A stretch of 55,106 nt of DNA from a virus. Location of the stretch: IMG/VR virus record IMGVR_UViG_3300040960_001677, positions 1 to 55,106 of that record. One strand, written 5' to 3'. The translations under genes were made by a program, and so were the position numbers. Below, piece after piece: positions 42,714-53,600 of this stretch; position 1 is the first letter of the stretch; each line of letters starts with the position of its first letter. The notes beneath the pieces were generated by a model that worked only from the letters and a program-made list of their open reading frames with translations, was not told the origin of the DNA and did no database searches.

Positions 42714-43182
42714 TTATATTGAAACTAATTACAATACTGACAAAAAGTTTTTTAAATCATATATTAATAATAAGTGGGAAGATAGTAATGTTTTATATAA
42801 AGAGTATATGTCCTGGGAGAATAATAAATTTTTTGTACAAGAAATAAAAGATTTTGATAGGCCTTTATTAAGAGAAATAAAAAAAATATGGAATTATTTA
42901 GGAATAAGACCTAAAGAATGGAGATGTAATTTTTTTAGAGTTCTTCCTGGTGGTGAATTACCTTTACACGTTGATGTATTGAGTAAAAGTTCAGTTGTTA
43001 TTCCAGTAACGGAAATGACGGGACCTTTATATTTTGGCGACGGCACGGAAGTGTTATATCAAAATATGACAGTAATTAATACAAAAGTAGCTCACGGTGT
43101 AAAAGCACCTACAGTTGAAAGAATAGTCTTTCATATGGGATTGCATGACATACCTTTTGAAGATATAAAAACAAATGATTAA
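42706..43182 (+). CDS. Putative Fe(II)/2-oxoglutarate oxygenase
   Basis: The 158-residue product has H88-V-D90 (ELPLHVDVLS), distal H130 in TKVAHGVKAP and R139 in VERIVFHMG, with SVVIPVTEMTGPLYF between, the strand pattern of a compact double-stranded beta-helix. It is short but complete for the core. It overlaps the genes on both sides by 8 bases, so it is part of one coupled unit of oxygenases. Confidence 0.74.
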   Translation: MSNYIETNYNTDKKFFKSYINNKWEDSNVLYKEYMSWENNKFFVQEIKDFDRPLLREIKKIWNYLGIRPKEWRCNFFRVLPGGELPLHVDVLSKSSVVIPVTEMTGPLYFGDGTEVLYQNMTVINTKVAHGVKAPTVERIVFHMGLHDIPFEDIKTND

Positions 43183-43843
43183 TGACTTAGCATTTTTATA
43201 TTTGGATTTACCTAAATTTAATACTACCGTTTCTCTTATTGAAAGATTAGAAAGAATAGTAGATGAAAATAGTTTTGATGATAAATTTAGAAACTGTCGC
43301 CACATACCAATCTATGTAAGTGGTGGCAATACTTTAGAAAATAAAACTACAAAACAATGGTCGTCAGAAAGTGATCAATTACCTGAAATTAGATCATACA
43401 TAGAAAAGTATGTACAACCATGGGCAGGTGATTTAGGGCGTATCGTAGTTATTTGTACATTACCTAAGGAAGCTAATCCAACACATATAGATTGTAGCCG
43501 TAAAAACTTTGCGAACAATACACTAGAACATAAATTTAGAGTAGTTATAAGAGGTCAAACAGACAATCTATATTTTAATGGGCAAGAAGAAAACTATCAT
43601 ATAAATGAAAATCTATTACAACACCCTTTTATGATGTCAGGTTATTGGCCTCACACTATGGTTAATAATGATAATACTATGAAATTTACACTAGCAATGG
43701 GATCTCCTTGGGATGCTGATGACTCAAATAAAGAGTATAAAGATTTAATATCTGATTCATATATAAAGTATAAAAATTCATATATATCAAAAAAGGATAT
43801 GAAAATGCCTAAATATATTGATGATTATTTTTCAAAAAAATAA
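43175..43843 (+). CDS. Putative Fe(II)/2-oxoglutarate oxygenase with Lys in place of the usual Arg
   Basis: The 222-residue product has H104-I-D106 (NPTHIDCSRK), distal H160 in SGYWPHTMVN and, where the family normally has arginine for 2-oxoglutarate, K170 in TMKFTLAMG. KFRVVIRGQTDNLYF supplies the central strands. Lysine occurs at this position in some members, so activity is possible. It is the last of the oxygenase run and is followed by a late promoter and a structural gene. Confidence 0.72.
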   Translation: MINDLAFLYLDLPKFNTTVSLIERLERIVDENSFDDKFRNCRHIPIYVSGGNTLENKTTKQWSSESDQLPEIRSYIEKYVQPWAGDLGRIVVICTLPKEANPTHIDCSRKNFANNTLEHKFRVVIRGQTDNLYFNGQEENYHINENLLQHPFMMSGYWPHTMVNNDNTMKFTLAMGSPWDADDSNKEYKDLISDSYIKYKNSYISKKDMKMPKYIDDYFSKK

Positions 43844-43856
43844 AGTAAAAAACAAG

Positions 43857-43864
43857 TATAAATA
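43857..43864 (+). promoter_or_regulatory. T4-type late promoter TATAAATA at leaderless spacing
   Basis: The exact octamer ends six bases before the A of the ATG at 43870. No Shine-Dalgarno lies before that ATG. Confidence 0.72.
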
Positions 43865-43869
43865 GTATT

Positions 43870-44205
43870 ATGGCAGCAGTAGCAAATTATGTAATACATC
43901 AAGGAACTACGTTCAGTTCAGCAGTAACCGTAAGGGACGCTTCAGGAAACCCACTAAACTTAGATGGATATACTGCAAGTGCAAAGATGGCCTTAGGTTA
44001 TGCTTCAACAAGAACAAGAACCACTATTACAACAACTTTTGATGCCGATAGAACAACAGGTGTTATAACACTTTCTTTAACTGCAGCTCAAACTGCAGCT
44101 TTAGACGCACCAGCACGTTATGTTTACGATTTAGATATAACGGCAAGTGACAGTACTGTAACAAAAATAATTGAAGGTTTAATCACCGTTAAACCAAACG
44201 TTTAA
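43870..44205 (+). CDS. Virion structural protein with Ig/BppU-like domain
   Basis: The 111-residue product has ANYVIHQGTTFSSAVTVRD, then LDGYTASAKMALGY, TGVITLSLTAAQTAAL and YVYDLDITAS, ending ITVKPNV. This is the repeating strand pattern of a small beta-sandwich domain found in phage baseplate and upper-fibre proteins. It restarts the structural genes after the island. A late promoter sits directly before its ATG. A fibre-attachment role is inferred from the domain type. Confidence 0.75.
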   Translation: MAAVANYVIHQGTTFSSAVTVRDASGNPLNLDGYTASAKMALGYASTRTRTTITTTFDADRTTGVITLSLTAAQTAALDAPARYVYDLDITASDSTVTKIIEGLITVKPNV

Positions 44206-44220
44206 TAATAGGAGAATAAA

Positions 44221-44472
44221 ATGAGTAGTGAATTGAATACACAAACAGATGTGAATAAAGAACAAACTTTTACAATTGATGGTAAAGACTATAAAAGAAG
44301 TGAGTTAAATACAAAAACTTTAAATAGTATTATCATTAGACAAGACCTACAAGCAACTAGAGTTAAGTTGTCTTTAGAGTTAGAAAAAGTTGCTATTTTA
44401 CAAAAACACTATGATGATATTATTGCCACTGAATTGGGCATTGATACATCAAAAGAAGCTGAAAAAAAGTAG
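44221..44472 (+). CDS. Small helical phage protein, unknown function
   Basis: The 83-residue product has TFTIDGKDYKRSELNTKTLN followed by a long helix (LQATRVKLSLELEKVAILQKHYDDI). The initial strand-turn-helix with FTIDGKDY is reminiscent of short uncharacterised proteins beside fibre genes in marine T4-like phages. A strong AGGAG ribosome site precedes the ATG. It may be a small chaperone or connector; not shown. Confidence 0.68.
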   Translation: MSSELNTQTDVNKEQTFTIDGKDYKRSELNTKTLNSIIIRQDLQATRVKLSLELEKVAILQKHYDDIIATELGIDTSKEAEKK

Positions 44473-44490
44473 TTATTAACTAGTTTTACA

Positions 44491-44536
44491 TTACCTTATT
44501 ATTATAAATATTATAAACTTACTAGTAATAAGGTAA
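44491..44536. repeat. 11-bp perfect inverted repeat enclosing a late promoter
   Basis: TTACCTTATTA (44491-44501) and TAATAAGGTAA (44526-44536) are exact inverted copies with a 24-base spacer. The spacer contains the late octamer at 44503-44510. The right arm carries the AAGG ribosome site of the gene starting at 44538. Confidence 0.75.
44503..44510 (+). promoter_or_regulatory. T4-type late promoter TATAAATA
   Basis: The exact octamer lies 28 bases before the ATG at 44538, between the two arms of an inverted repeat. A message starting here would lack the left arm, while read-through from upstream would include both and could fold over the ribosome site. Confidence 0.72.
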
Positions 44537-44537
44537 T

Positions 44538-44768
44538 ATGTCAGACAGAATAACAGCTACAATTAATAATAATACTTCGGGACCGAGAAACGTTTCCGTT
44601 ACTGTTCCATCAGCTTCAACTAGACTTAATGCTCTAGGTGATGTTAATGTATCAACATTAAATGATGGTGCAATGCTTCAATATGATAATACTTCTAAAA
44701 AATGGACAAGTCGAAATGATATAAAAACTGAAAGTGGAAATTTAATATTAAACGGTGGCACATTTTAA
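44538..44768 (+). CDS. Small fibre-associated protein
   Basis: The 76-residue product contains LNALGDVNVSTLNDGAMLQY and SKKWTSRNDIKTESGNLILN, segments of the type used in phage fibre proteins to mark domain ends (a 'LGDV...L.DG..L.Y....KW' pattern). It ends with GNLILNGGTF. Its AAGG ribosome site is in the arm of an inverted repeat. It directly precedes the 798-residue fibre gene and may form its base or attachment cap. Confidence 0.7.
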   Translation: MSDRITATINNNTSGPRNVSVTVPSASTRLNALGDVNVSTLNDGAMLQYDNTSKKWTSRNDIKTESGNLILNGGTF

Positions 44769-44788
44769 AAAATAGGGAGAGATTTTAA

Positions 44789-47185
44789 ATGGCAACAATA
44801 ATCAAAATTAAACGAACCACTGGTGCTAATGCACCCAGCGGCCTTAACCAAGGGGAACTAGCTTATGTCTATGATACTTCAGCAACCGATAATGGTGCTG
44901 GTGGTAATGGTTATAGGTTATTCATTGGTGATCCAACATCTTCATCTAATTCAGCAATAGAAATTGGTGGTAGATATTACACACAACTTTTAGACCACAC
45001 ACCAGGAACGCTAACTGCGTCTTCTGGTTTAGTAGTAGATTCTAATAAAGCAATTGATGAATTGCTTATTGGTAATAATGCTACCACAGGTGGTACAATA
45101 AAATTAAACGAAGGTACTAATAACGGCGCACATTTTGTAGCTCTTAAATCTCCCAACTCATTAGCTTCAGACGTTACTTATACTCTTCCAGGTACTTACT
45201 CAAATGGTCAATTCTTAACAGTTGACGGTTCTGGTAATTTAAGTTTTGCTGCTATTCCATCAGGTTCATTTACAATTGCTGGTGATAGTGGTACTGACAC
45301 ATTTACTACTGGTCAAACTTTAACGTTTACTGGTGATACAGGAATTACTACATCTATTACAGATAACGAAGTTACAATAGACTTAGATGACACTGCTGTA
45401 ACTCCAGGTAGTTATGGTTCTTCAACTGCAATTCCAACATTTACTGTTGACCAACAAGGTCGTTTAACAGCGGCTGGTACGGCTACAATATCAACAACTT
45501 TAGATATTGCTGCTGATAGTGGTACAGACGATGGTGTTGCATTAGGTTCAGACACATTAACATTTACTGGTGGTACAAATATTGATACTTCAGTTTCAGG
45601 TGATACAATTACAATCAGCACACACGCTGACGTACTAACAGCTTCATCAACACACACTTTAACAAATAAAACATTTGACGCAAATGGAACTGGTAACTCA
45701 ATTTCAAATATTGAAGTTGCTGACTTAGCGTCTGGTGTTGTTGAAACTGATTTATCCGTATCTTTAACTACAGATGACAGCACTCTTGCTTCTGCTAAAG
45801 CAATTAAAACTTATGTTGATAATCAAGTTACAGCACAAGATTTAGATATAAGTGCTGATACAGGTAGTGCTTCAATTGATTTAGATAGTGAGTCATTATC
45901 ATTTGTTGGTGGAACTGGTATTAATACAACAACTGATAACTTAACTAAAGAATTAACAATAGATATAGACAGTACTGTTGCTACGTTAACAGGAAATCAA
46001 ACTTTACAAAACAAAGTAATTGATAGTGCAAACAACACTTTAACATTAGATTTATCTGAAGGTACTTTAACAGGTACTATTGCTGAATTTAATAGTGCAT
46101 TGTCTGATGGTTCTTTTGCTACATTAGCAGGAACAGAAACACTATCAAATAAAACACTTACAGCACCTAAATTTGCTGACGCTGGTTATCTTGCTGACGC
46201 AAATGGTAACGAGTTAATTCTATTAAGAACAACTGCAAGTGCTGTTAATGAATTACAAGTTAGTAACGCAGCTACTGGTGATGGTGTAGAGATTGCTACA
46301 ACAGGTAGTGATACTAACATTGACCTGGTATTAAATCCAAAAGGTTCTGGTTCAGTTGATGTTAACAACAGTAGAATTACAAACGTTAGTGATCCATCTT
46401 CAGACCAAGACGCTGCTACAAAAGCATACGTTGATAGTGTTGCAAATGGTTTAGATGTAAAAGATAGTGTTAGAGTTGCTACAACTTCTACAGTTTCTGG
46501 TACTTATGATAACGGTGCAGGAACAATTACTGCTGGTTCAAATGGTGCTATTGCAATTGACGGTGTTACTTTAAGTCAAGGTGATAGAGTATTATTAAAA
46601 GATCAAACTGACAACACACAAAACGGTATCTATACAGTTACTACAACAGGTGATGGTTCAAGTGCATACGTATTAACAAGAAGTCCAGATGCTGATACAG
46701 CTTCAGAATTAACTGGTGGTACTTTCTTCTTTGCTGAACAAGGTTCTACAAATGCTGACAATGGTTATGTTGCTACACATAACGGCACACCAACATTTGG
46801 TACTACAAATATTACATTTTCTCAATTCTCTGGTGCTGGTCAAATTAGTGCTGGTGATGGTTTAACAAAAACTGGTAATCAAATAGATGTTGCTGTTGAC
46901 GACAGTACGATTGAAATATCATCTGACGCATTACAGATTAAATCAACTTATGCTGGTCAAACATCAATTACAACATTAGGAACTATTAGTCAAGGTACTT
47001 GGAATGCTGATGTTATTGGTGAAGTATATGGTGGTACTGGACAGAGTTCATATACTACTGGTGATATTTTATACGCTAGTGGTTCAAACACACTTGATAA
47101 GTTAACACTTGGTGCAAGTGGTAAAATTTTACAATCAGACGGTAGTAATATTACGTACGGCGATTTAGACGGCGGAACTTACTAA
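44789..47185 (+). CDS. Large tail-fibre protein with repeat cassettes
   Basis: The 798-residue product starts TIIKIKRTTGANAPSGLNQG and ELAYVYDTS, the standard start of many phage fibre proteins. The body is made of beta cassettes of the LTNKT type, including [16 protein letters not shown] and a [18 protein letters not shown] segment followed by [12 protein letters not shown]. Near residues 560-680 is DRVLLKDQTDNTQNGIYTV, a widespread fibre domain also present in the 13624-15273 product. A GGGAG ribosome site precedes the ATG. Long stretches match the giant gene to the right, sometimes for tens of bases without change. Confidence 0.82.
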   Translation: MATIIKIKRTTGANAPSGLNQGELAYVYDTSATDNGAGGNGYRLFIGDPTSSSNSAIEIGGRYYTQLLDHTPGTLTASSGLVVDSNKAIDELLIGNNATTGGTIKLNEGTNNGAHFVALKSPNSLASDVTYTLPGTYSNGQFLTVDGSGNLSFAAIPSGSFTIAGDSGTDTFTTGQTLTFTGDTGITTSITDNEVTIDLDDTAVTPGSYGSSTAIPTFTVDQQGRLTAAGTATISTTLDIAADSGTDDGVALGSDTLTFTGGTNIDTSVSGDTITISTHADVLTASSTHTLTNKTFDANGTGNSISNIEVADLASGVVETDLSVSLTTDDSTLASAKAIKTYVDNQVTAQDLDISADTGSASIDLDSESLSFVGGTGINTTTDNLTKELTIDIDSTVATLTGNQTLQNKVIDSANNTLTLDLSEGTLTGTIAEFNSALSDGSFATLAGTETLSNKTLTAPKFADAGYLADANGNELILLRTTASAVNELQVSNAATGDGVEIATTGSDTNIDLVLNPKGSGSVDVNNSRITNVSDPSSDQDAATKAYVDSVANGLDVKDSVRVATTSTVSGTYDNGAGTITAGSNGAIAIDGVTLSQGDRVLLKDQTDNTQNGIYTVTTTGDGSSAYVLTRSPDADTASELTGGTFFFAEQGSTNADNGYVATHNGTPTFGTTNITFSQFSGAGQISAGDGLTKTGNQIDVAVDDSTIEISSDALQIKSTYAGQTSITTLGTISQGTWNADVIGEVYGGTGQSSYTTGDILYASGSNTLDKLTLGASGKILQSDGSNITYGDLDGGTY

Positions 47186-47210
47186 TCGTCATTAAGTAGG
47201 AAATATATTA

Positions 47211-47669
47211 ATGGCGACAGTTATTAAACTTAAAAGAGGTACGGGCACTCCAACTATAAGTGATCTTGTAAGTGGAGAGGTTGCGATTGATACTTCAAAT
47301 CAAAAGTTTTTTATCAATGACGCTGGTGTTATAAAAGAAATAGGTGGTGCGGCTGCTGCTGGTAATGGTGCATTAGTTGATTTAACTGATACAAATTTCA
47401 CAACTCAACTACCTAGTCAAATTTTAAATTATAATGGTAGTGAATGGAAAAATGATTTTCAACATAATGTTGGCAAAAGAGTGCCATTTACAAAAACAGA
47501 TGGAACTGAAACTACTCTTGCTCTTGTAAATAATAAAGATATGACTACAGTTAATGGATTTTTGGACCACGTTGTTGTACAATCATATTATTTACCATTC
47601 ACAACTGCAAATGGAACATCAATACAAACAATTAGACCAGGCCATATGCCAACAATGGAAGGAATATAA
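47211..47669 (+). CDS. Short fibre-related protein with fibre N-terminal motif
   Basis: The 152-residue product begins ATVIKLKRGTGTPTISDLVS and GEVAIDTSNQKFFINDAG, the same kind of N-terminal domain as the 798-residue fibre. It has LTDTNFTTQLPSQILNYNGS like the LGDV-type segment, then a unique C-terminal domain (KRVPFTKTDGTETTLALVNN and HVVVQSYYLPF). It has an AGGA ribosome site. It may be a small fibre, or a fibre cap using the same attachment site. Confidence 0.72.
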   Translation: MATVIKLKRGTGTPTISDLVSGEVAIDTSNQKFFINDAGVIKEIGGAAAAGNGALVDLTDTNFTTQLPSQILNYNGSEWKNDFQHNVGKRVPFTKTDGTETTLALVNNKDMTTVNGFLDHVVVQSYYLPFTTANGTSIQTIRPGHMPTMEGI

Positions 47670-47674
47670 AGTAA

Positions 47675-50600
47675 ATGAGTGCTAAAACTCCAATACGAGC
47701 AACGTTTAATGGATCTGAAGTATCAGGTCTTGCCGAATATCAATCAGGTGAATTTATTGATCTATCGCACGGAGGTCTTGGTGCCTCTTTATCTATTGGT
47801 ACTACAGGTCAGGTTATAAAAGTCAACTCTGCTGGTACAGCTTTAGAATTTGGTAACGTTGAGGCTATTGTAAATATTGATAATGCTACTGATCTAACAA
47901 GTTCAACACTTGCGGCTAGTGATCAAATTTTATTATCAGATGGTGGAACTGAAGGTAGAGTTACATTATCACAATTAGATACTTTATTTTCTGGCACTAC
48001 ACAAACTTTAACAAACAAAACTTTAACTGATCCTATTATTTCAAATACAATTATATTTGAAGGTTCTACAGATGATGACTATGAAACAACTTTAGAAGTT
48101 ACAGATCCAACTGCCGATAGAACAATTACTTTTCAAAATGCTAGTGGTACAGTTGCTTTCTTATCAGATGTATCTGGTGGTGGTTCACCTGGTGCATTTA
48201 CAACATTAACAATTGATAACAACATTGTTTTTGAAGGTGCAACAGCTGACGCAAACGAATTAACTTTATCTGTTACTGATCCAACAGCAGATAGAACAGT
48301 TAATATACCTGACGCTTCAGGCACAATTGTATTAAAAGATACAACAGATACATTAACTAATAAATCAATTAGTTTAACAAATAACACATTAACAGGTACA
48401 TTGGCAGAATTTAATTCTGCTTTATCAGATGGTTCTTTTGCTTCATTAGCAGGAACAGAAACACTTACAAATAAAACTATTGATAGTGCTAATAATACAA
48501 TTACTTTAGATTTATCTGAAGGCACTTTAACTGGTACTTTATCAGAATTTAACTCTGCTTTATCAGATGGCTCATTTGCTTCTTTAGCAGGAACAGAAAC
48601 GTTAACTAATAAAACGTTAACATCACCAGTTATTTCTACAATCAGTAACACAGGTACATTGACGCTACCTACATCAACTGATACATTAGTTGGTAGAGCT
48701 ACAACAGACACGTTAACAAATAAAACAATTGACGCTTCTAGTAATACTTTAAGTAACATTGCTAATACGTCTTTAACTAATTCTACAATTACACTTGTTG
48801 GTGACTCAGGTTCACAAGCAATAGATTTAGGTGACACTTTAACAATTGAAGGTACATCAAACGAAATAGAAACATCACAATCAGGTGATACATTAACTAT
48901 TGGTTTGCCAGATGATGTAACAATAGGACAAGATTTAAGCGTAAGTAGAAATTTAACAGTTACAGGTAACTTAACTGTAAATGGAACTACTACAACAGTT
49001 AATACTACAAACACAACTGTTTCAGACTCAATATTAGAGTTAGCAACTGGTACAACAGGAACACCTGCTAATGACGCTGGTATCGTAATTGAAAGAGGAG
49101 ATAGTAATAACGCATTTATCGGATTTGATGAAAGTACAGATAAATTTACAGTTGGTACTGGTACATTTACTGGTGCAACATCTGGTGATTTAACAATTAC
49201 AACAGGAACGTTAGTTGCAAATTTAGAAGCTACAACTGCTACATTAGGTGGCAGTGATGTTATATCAACTGATAACACTAAAACTTTAACTAATAAAACT
49301 ATTAATCTTTCAGGTAATACTTTAACAGGTACAACTGCTGAATTTAATAGTGCTTTAAGTGATGGAACATTTGTTGAGATTGATGCTTCACAAACACTTA
49401 CAAATAAAACTTTAACTACTCCTGTTATTTCATCTATTTCAAATACAGGAACATTAACACTTCCTACAAGTTCAGATACATTAGTTGGAAGAGCTACATC
49501 GGATACTTTAACTAATAAAACAATTAGTGGTTCAAGTAATACTTTATCTAATATTGATAACTCATCTTTAAGTAATTCTACAATTACTATTCAAGGAAGT
49601 GATTCAAGTTCAGACGCTGTTGCTCTTGGAGAAACATTAATAATTGCAAACGGTGAAGGTATTACTACAGAAATTGCTTCAAATACTTTAACAATTACTG
49701 GAGAAGACGCTACAGATACAAACAAAGGTTTGGCTTCATTTAATGCTACAGACTTTTCAGTATCTTCAGGAAATGTTACTTTACAAACAGAAAGAATACA
49801 AGATATTGCTGGTGCAATGTTCAGTTCAAATACTGAAACATTAATTACAGCAACTTACCAAGATGCTGACGGTACAATAGATTTAGTTGTAGATAGTAAT
49901 TTAGCAAACTATGATAACTCATCTTCTGGTTTCATAACAGCTTCATCTACATCAACACTTACTAATAAAACTTTTGACGCAAATGGTACAGGTAACTCAA
50001 TTTCAAATATTGAAGTTGCTGACTTAGCGTCTGGTGTATTAGATACAACTTTTTCAAGTGTATCTGTAAGTGATAACACACTTGCTTCAGCAAAAGCAAT
50101 TAAGGCTTATGTTGACGCTCAAGTAACTGCTAGTGGATTAGCAATTGCTGGTGATAGTGGTACTGGTTCAATAGATTTAGACACAGAAACTTTTTCAGTT
50201 TTAGGTGGGACAGGATTAACAAGTGCAAGTAGTGGAAATGCTATTACACTTAACATAGACAATGGTGGAGTTGATACTTTACAATTAGCAGACTCTGCTG
50301 TTGAAACAAATAAAATAAATAATCTTGCTGTAACTACTGCTAAAATAAATAATTTGGCTGTAACTAATGCTAAATTAGGTGCTGACTCAGTTGATGGAAC
50401 AAAAATTGCTGATGACAGTATAAATTCAGAGCATTACGTAGATGGTTCAATTGATACTCAACACATTGGCAATGACCAAGTTACAACAGCTAAAATTGCT
50501 AACTTAAATGTAACTGAAGGTAAAATTGCAAACAACGCTGTTACTGTTGCTAAATTAGCAACTACTTTAGATTTATCATCTAATACAGTAACGTTACCAA

Positions 50601-53600
50601 GTTCATTTGTAACTACAACAGGCACACAAACACTTACAAATAAAACAATAAGTGGTGCTTCAAATACTTTAACAAGTATCGGTAATGCTTCATTAACAAA
50701 TTCTACAATTACACTTTCGGGTGATAGTGGTACAAATGCTATAGATTTAGGCGATACAATTACAGTTTCAGGAACTACAAACGAAATAGAAACAAGTGTA
50801 TCTGGTGATACTTTAACAATTGGTTTACCAGATGATGTTACAATTGGAAACAATTTATCTGTAACAGGTGACACTACAATTACAGGAAATTTAACAGTTA
50901 ATGGTACTACAACTACAGTTAACTCAACAGCAGTTAATATTCAAAACGCATTTGTATTTGAAGGTGCAAGTGCTGACGCATACGAAACAACTTTAACAAC
51001 TGTTGATCCTACTGCTGATAATACAATTAATTTACCAAACGCTTCTGGTACAATTGTATTAAGAGATACAACTGAAACATTAACTAACAAAACAATAAGT
51101 GGTGCTTCAAATACTTTAACAAATATTGGAAACAGCTCGTTAACAAATAGTAAGATCACAATTTCTGATGGTTCAAATACACAAGATTTAGATTTAGGTA
51201 ACACATTAACTATTACTTCAGGTGAAGGAATTGACGCTGTTGTATCTGCAACAGACACTTTAACAATTTCTGCTGAAGAAGCTACTTCATCTAATAAAGG
51301 TGTTGCTTCATTTAATTCTACAGACTTTACAGTAACATCTGGTGCTGTAACTCTAAACGCTGAAAGAGTACAAGACATTGCTGGTGCAATGTTTAGTAGT
51401 AACACAGAAACACTTATTACTGCTACATACCAAGACGCTGATGGAACAATTGATTTAGTTGTTGATAATGATTTAGCAAATTACGATAATACTAATTCTG
51501 CTTTCATTACTGCTTCATCTACAGATACTTTAACAAATAAAACATTTGACGCAAATGGAACTGGTAACTCAATTACAAATATTGAAGTGGCAGATTTTGC
51601 TGCTGGTGTTTTAGATACTGATTTAGCTTCGGTATCTGCTAGTGATAATACCGTGGCTTCTGCTAAAGCAATTAAAGCTTATGTTGACGCTCAAGTTACT
51701 GCTAGTGGCCTAGACTTTCAAGCAGATACAGGTGGTTCATTAGCAATAGATTTAGATACTGAAACGTTATCATTTATTGGTGGAACTGGTATTGATACAG
51801 TTGGTTCAGGAAACAATGTAACGTTTAATATTGATTCAACTGTTGCGACATTAACAGGATCACAAACGTTAACAAACAAAACTTTAACAAATCCAGTAAT
51901 TGCTACAATTTCAAATACAGGAACTATTACTTTACCAACATCTACGGACACATTGGTTGGTAGAAACACTACAGATACATTAACTAATAAAACTATTGAT
52001 ACTGCTAACAACACAATTACTGTTGTTGAGGCAGATATATCTGATTTACAATCTTACATACTTACTGACAGTACTGATACATTACAAAACAAAACAATTA
52101 ACTTATCAGATAATACTTTAACAGGTACAACAGCACAATTTAATAGTGCTTTATCAGATGGTTCATTTGCTACATTGGCTGGTACTGAAACATTAACAGG
52201 TAAAACAATCAATACTGCAAGTAACACAATTACTGTTGTTGAAGCTGATATTTCAGATTTACAATCGTACATTTTAGCGGACTCTGCTAATACTTTAGAA
52301 AACAAAACTATTGCTTTAGGAAGTAATACAATTTCTGGTTCACTTGCTGAGTTTAATAGTGCATTGTCTGACGGTTCATTTGCTTCATTAGCAGGAACAG
52401 AAACATTAACAAACAAAACTTTAACAAGTCCAGTAATTGACACAATTACAAACGTAGGAACATTAACATTACCTACTTCAACTGATACATTAGTTGGTAG
52501 AGCTACAACAGACACGTTAACAAACAAAACTTTTGACGCTAATGGAACAGGTAACTCTATATCTAATATAGAAGTTGCTGATTTTGCTTCTAGTGTTGTT
52601 GAAACTGATTTATCTGTATCTTTAACTACAGATGATAGTACTCTTGCTTCTGCGAAAGCTATTAAAACATATGTAGATGACCAAGTCACAGCACAAGATT
52701 TTGACTTAACAGCTGATACAGGTTCAGCTTCTATTGATTTAGATAGTGAGTCATTACAAGTTACTGGCGGAACTGGTATTGACACAACAGTTGATAACTT
52801 AACTAAACAATTAACAATAGATATTGATAGTACAGTTACAACAAACTCTGGAACTCAAACATTAACAAACAAAACTATAGATAGTGCTAATAACACAATT
52901 ACAATTACCGAGTCTGATATTTCTGACTTAGGTGCTTATATCACTGCTTCAAGTACAGATACATTAACCAATAAATCAGGTAACATATCACAATGGACTA
53001 ACGATAGTAGTTATTTAACTACTGAAACTAATGATTTAACTGCTTCTGTTACTTGGGCAAACGTACCCGATGCTAACATTACAGAATCAAGTGTAACACA
53101 ACACGAGGCTGCATTAAGTATTACTGAATCACAAATTTCTGATTTAGGTTCTTACATAACAGCTTCAAGTACAGATACTTTAACAAATAAAACACTTACT
53201 AGTCCAAACATAAACGAAGCAGTTGCGTTGACTGCTACTGCTACGGAACTTAACTATTTGGATGGTGTTACTGGTATTACACTAGGTTCTGCTAACGAAT
53301 TACTTGTTGTTGGTGGAGATGGTTCTAGTATTGTAAGCGACAGCACTTTAGCAGTTGATGCTAGTAATAATAGATTAGGTATCAATCAATCCTCACCTGA
53401 AGTAACATTACATATGACAGGCGAAGGTGCTCAAACAGCACAAATTCGTATGGAGCAGTACAATGATAGTGCTGACGCTCCAGATGTAAGAACAAGAAGA
53501 TACAGAGGTACAATTGCCTCACCAAGTGCTATACAATCAGGTGATTATCTATTTAGAAGTAACCACGAATACTATAATGGTTCAGCACTTATTGTTGGTG

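Noticed and set aside
48133-52785. Long minus-strand open frames (48133-49278, 50458-50874, 50941-51405, 51718-52014, 52054-52785)
   Set aside because: They lie fully antisense to the repeat-rich fibre frame and are repetitive only because it is. They have no ribosome sites or domain signals, and their valine/serine-rich products are what antisense of threonine/asparagine repeats gives.
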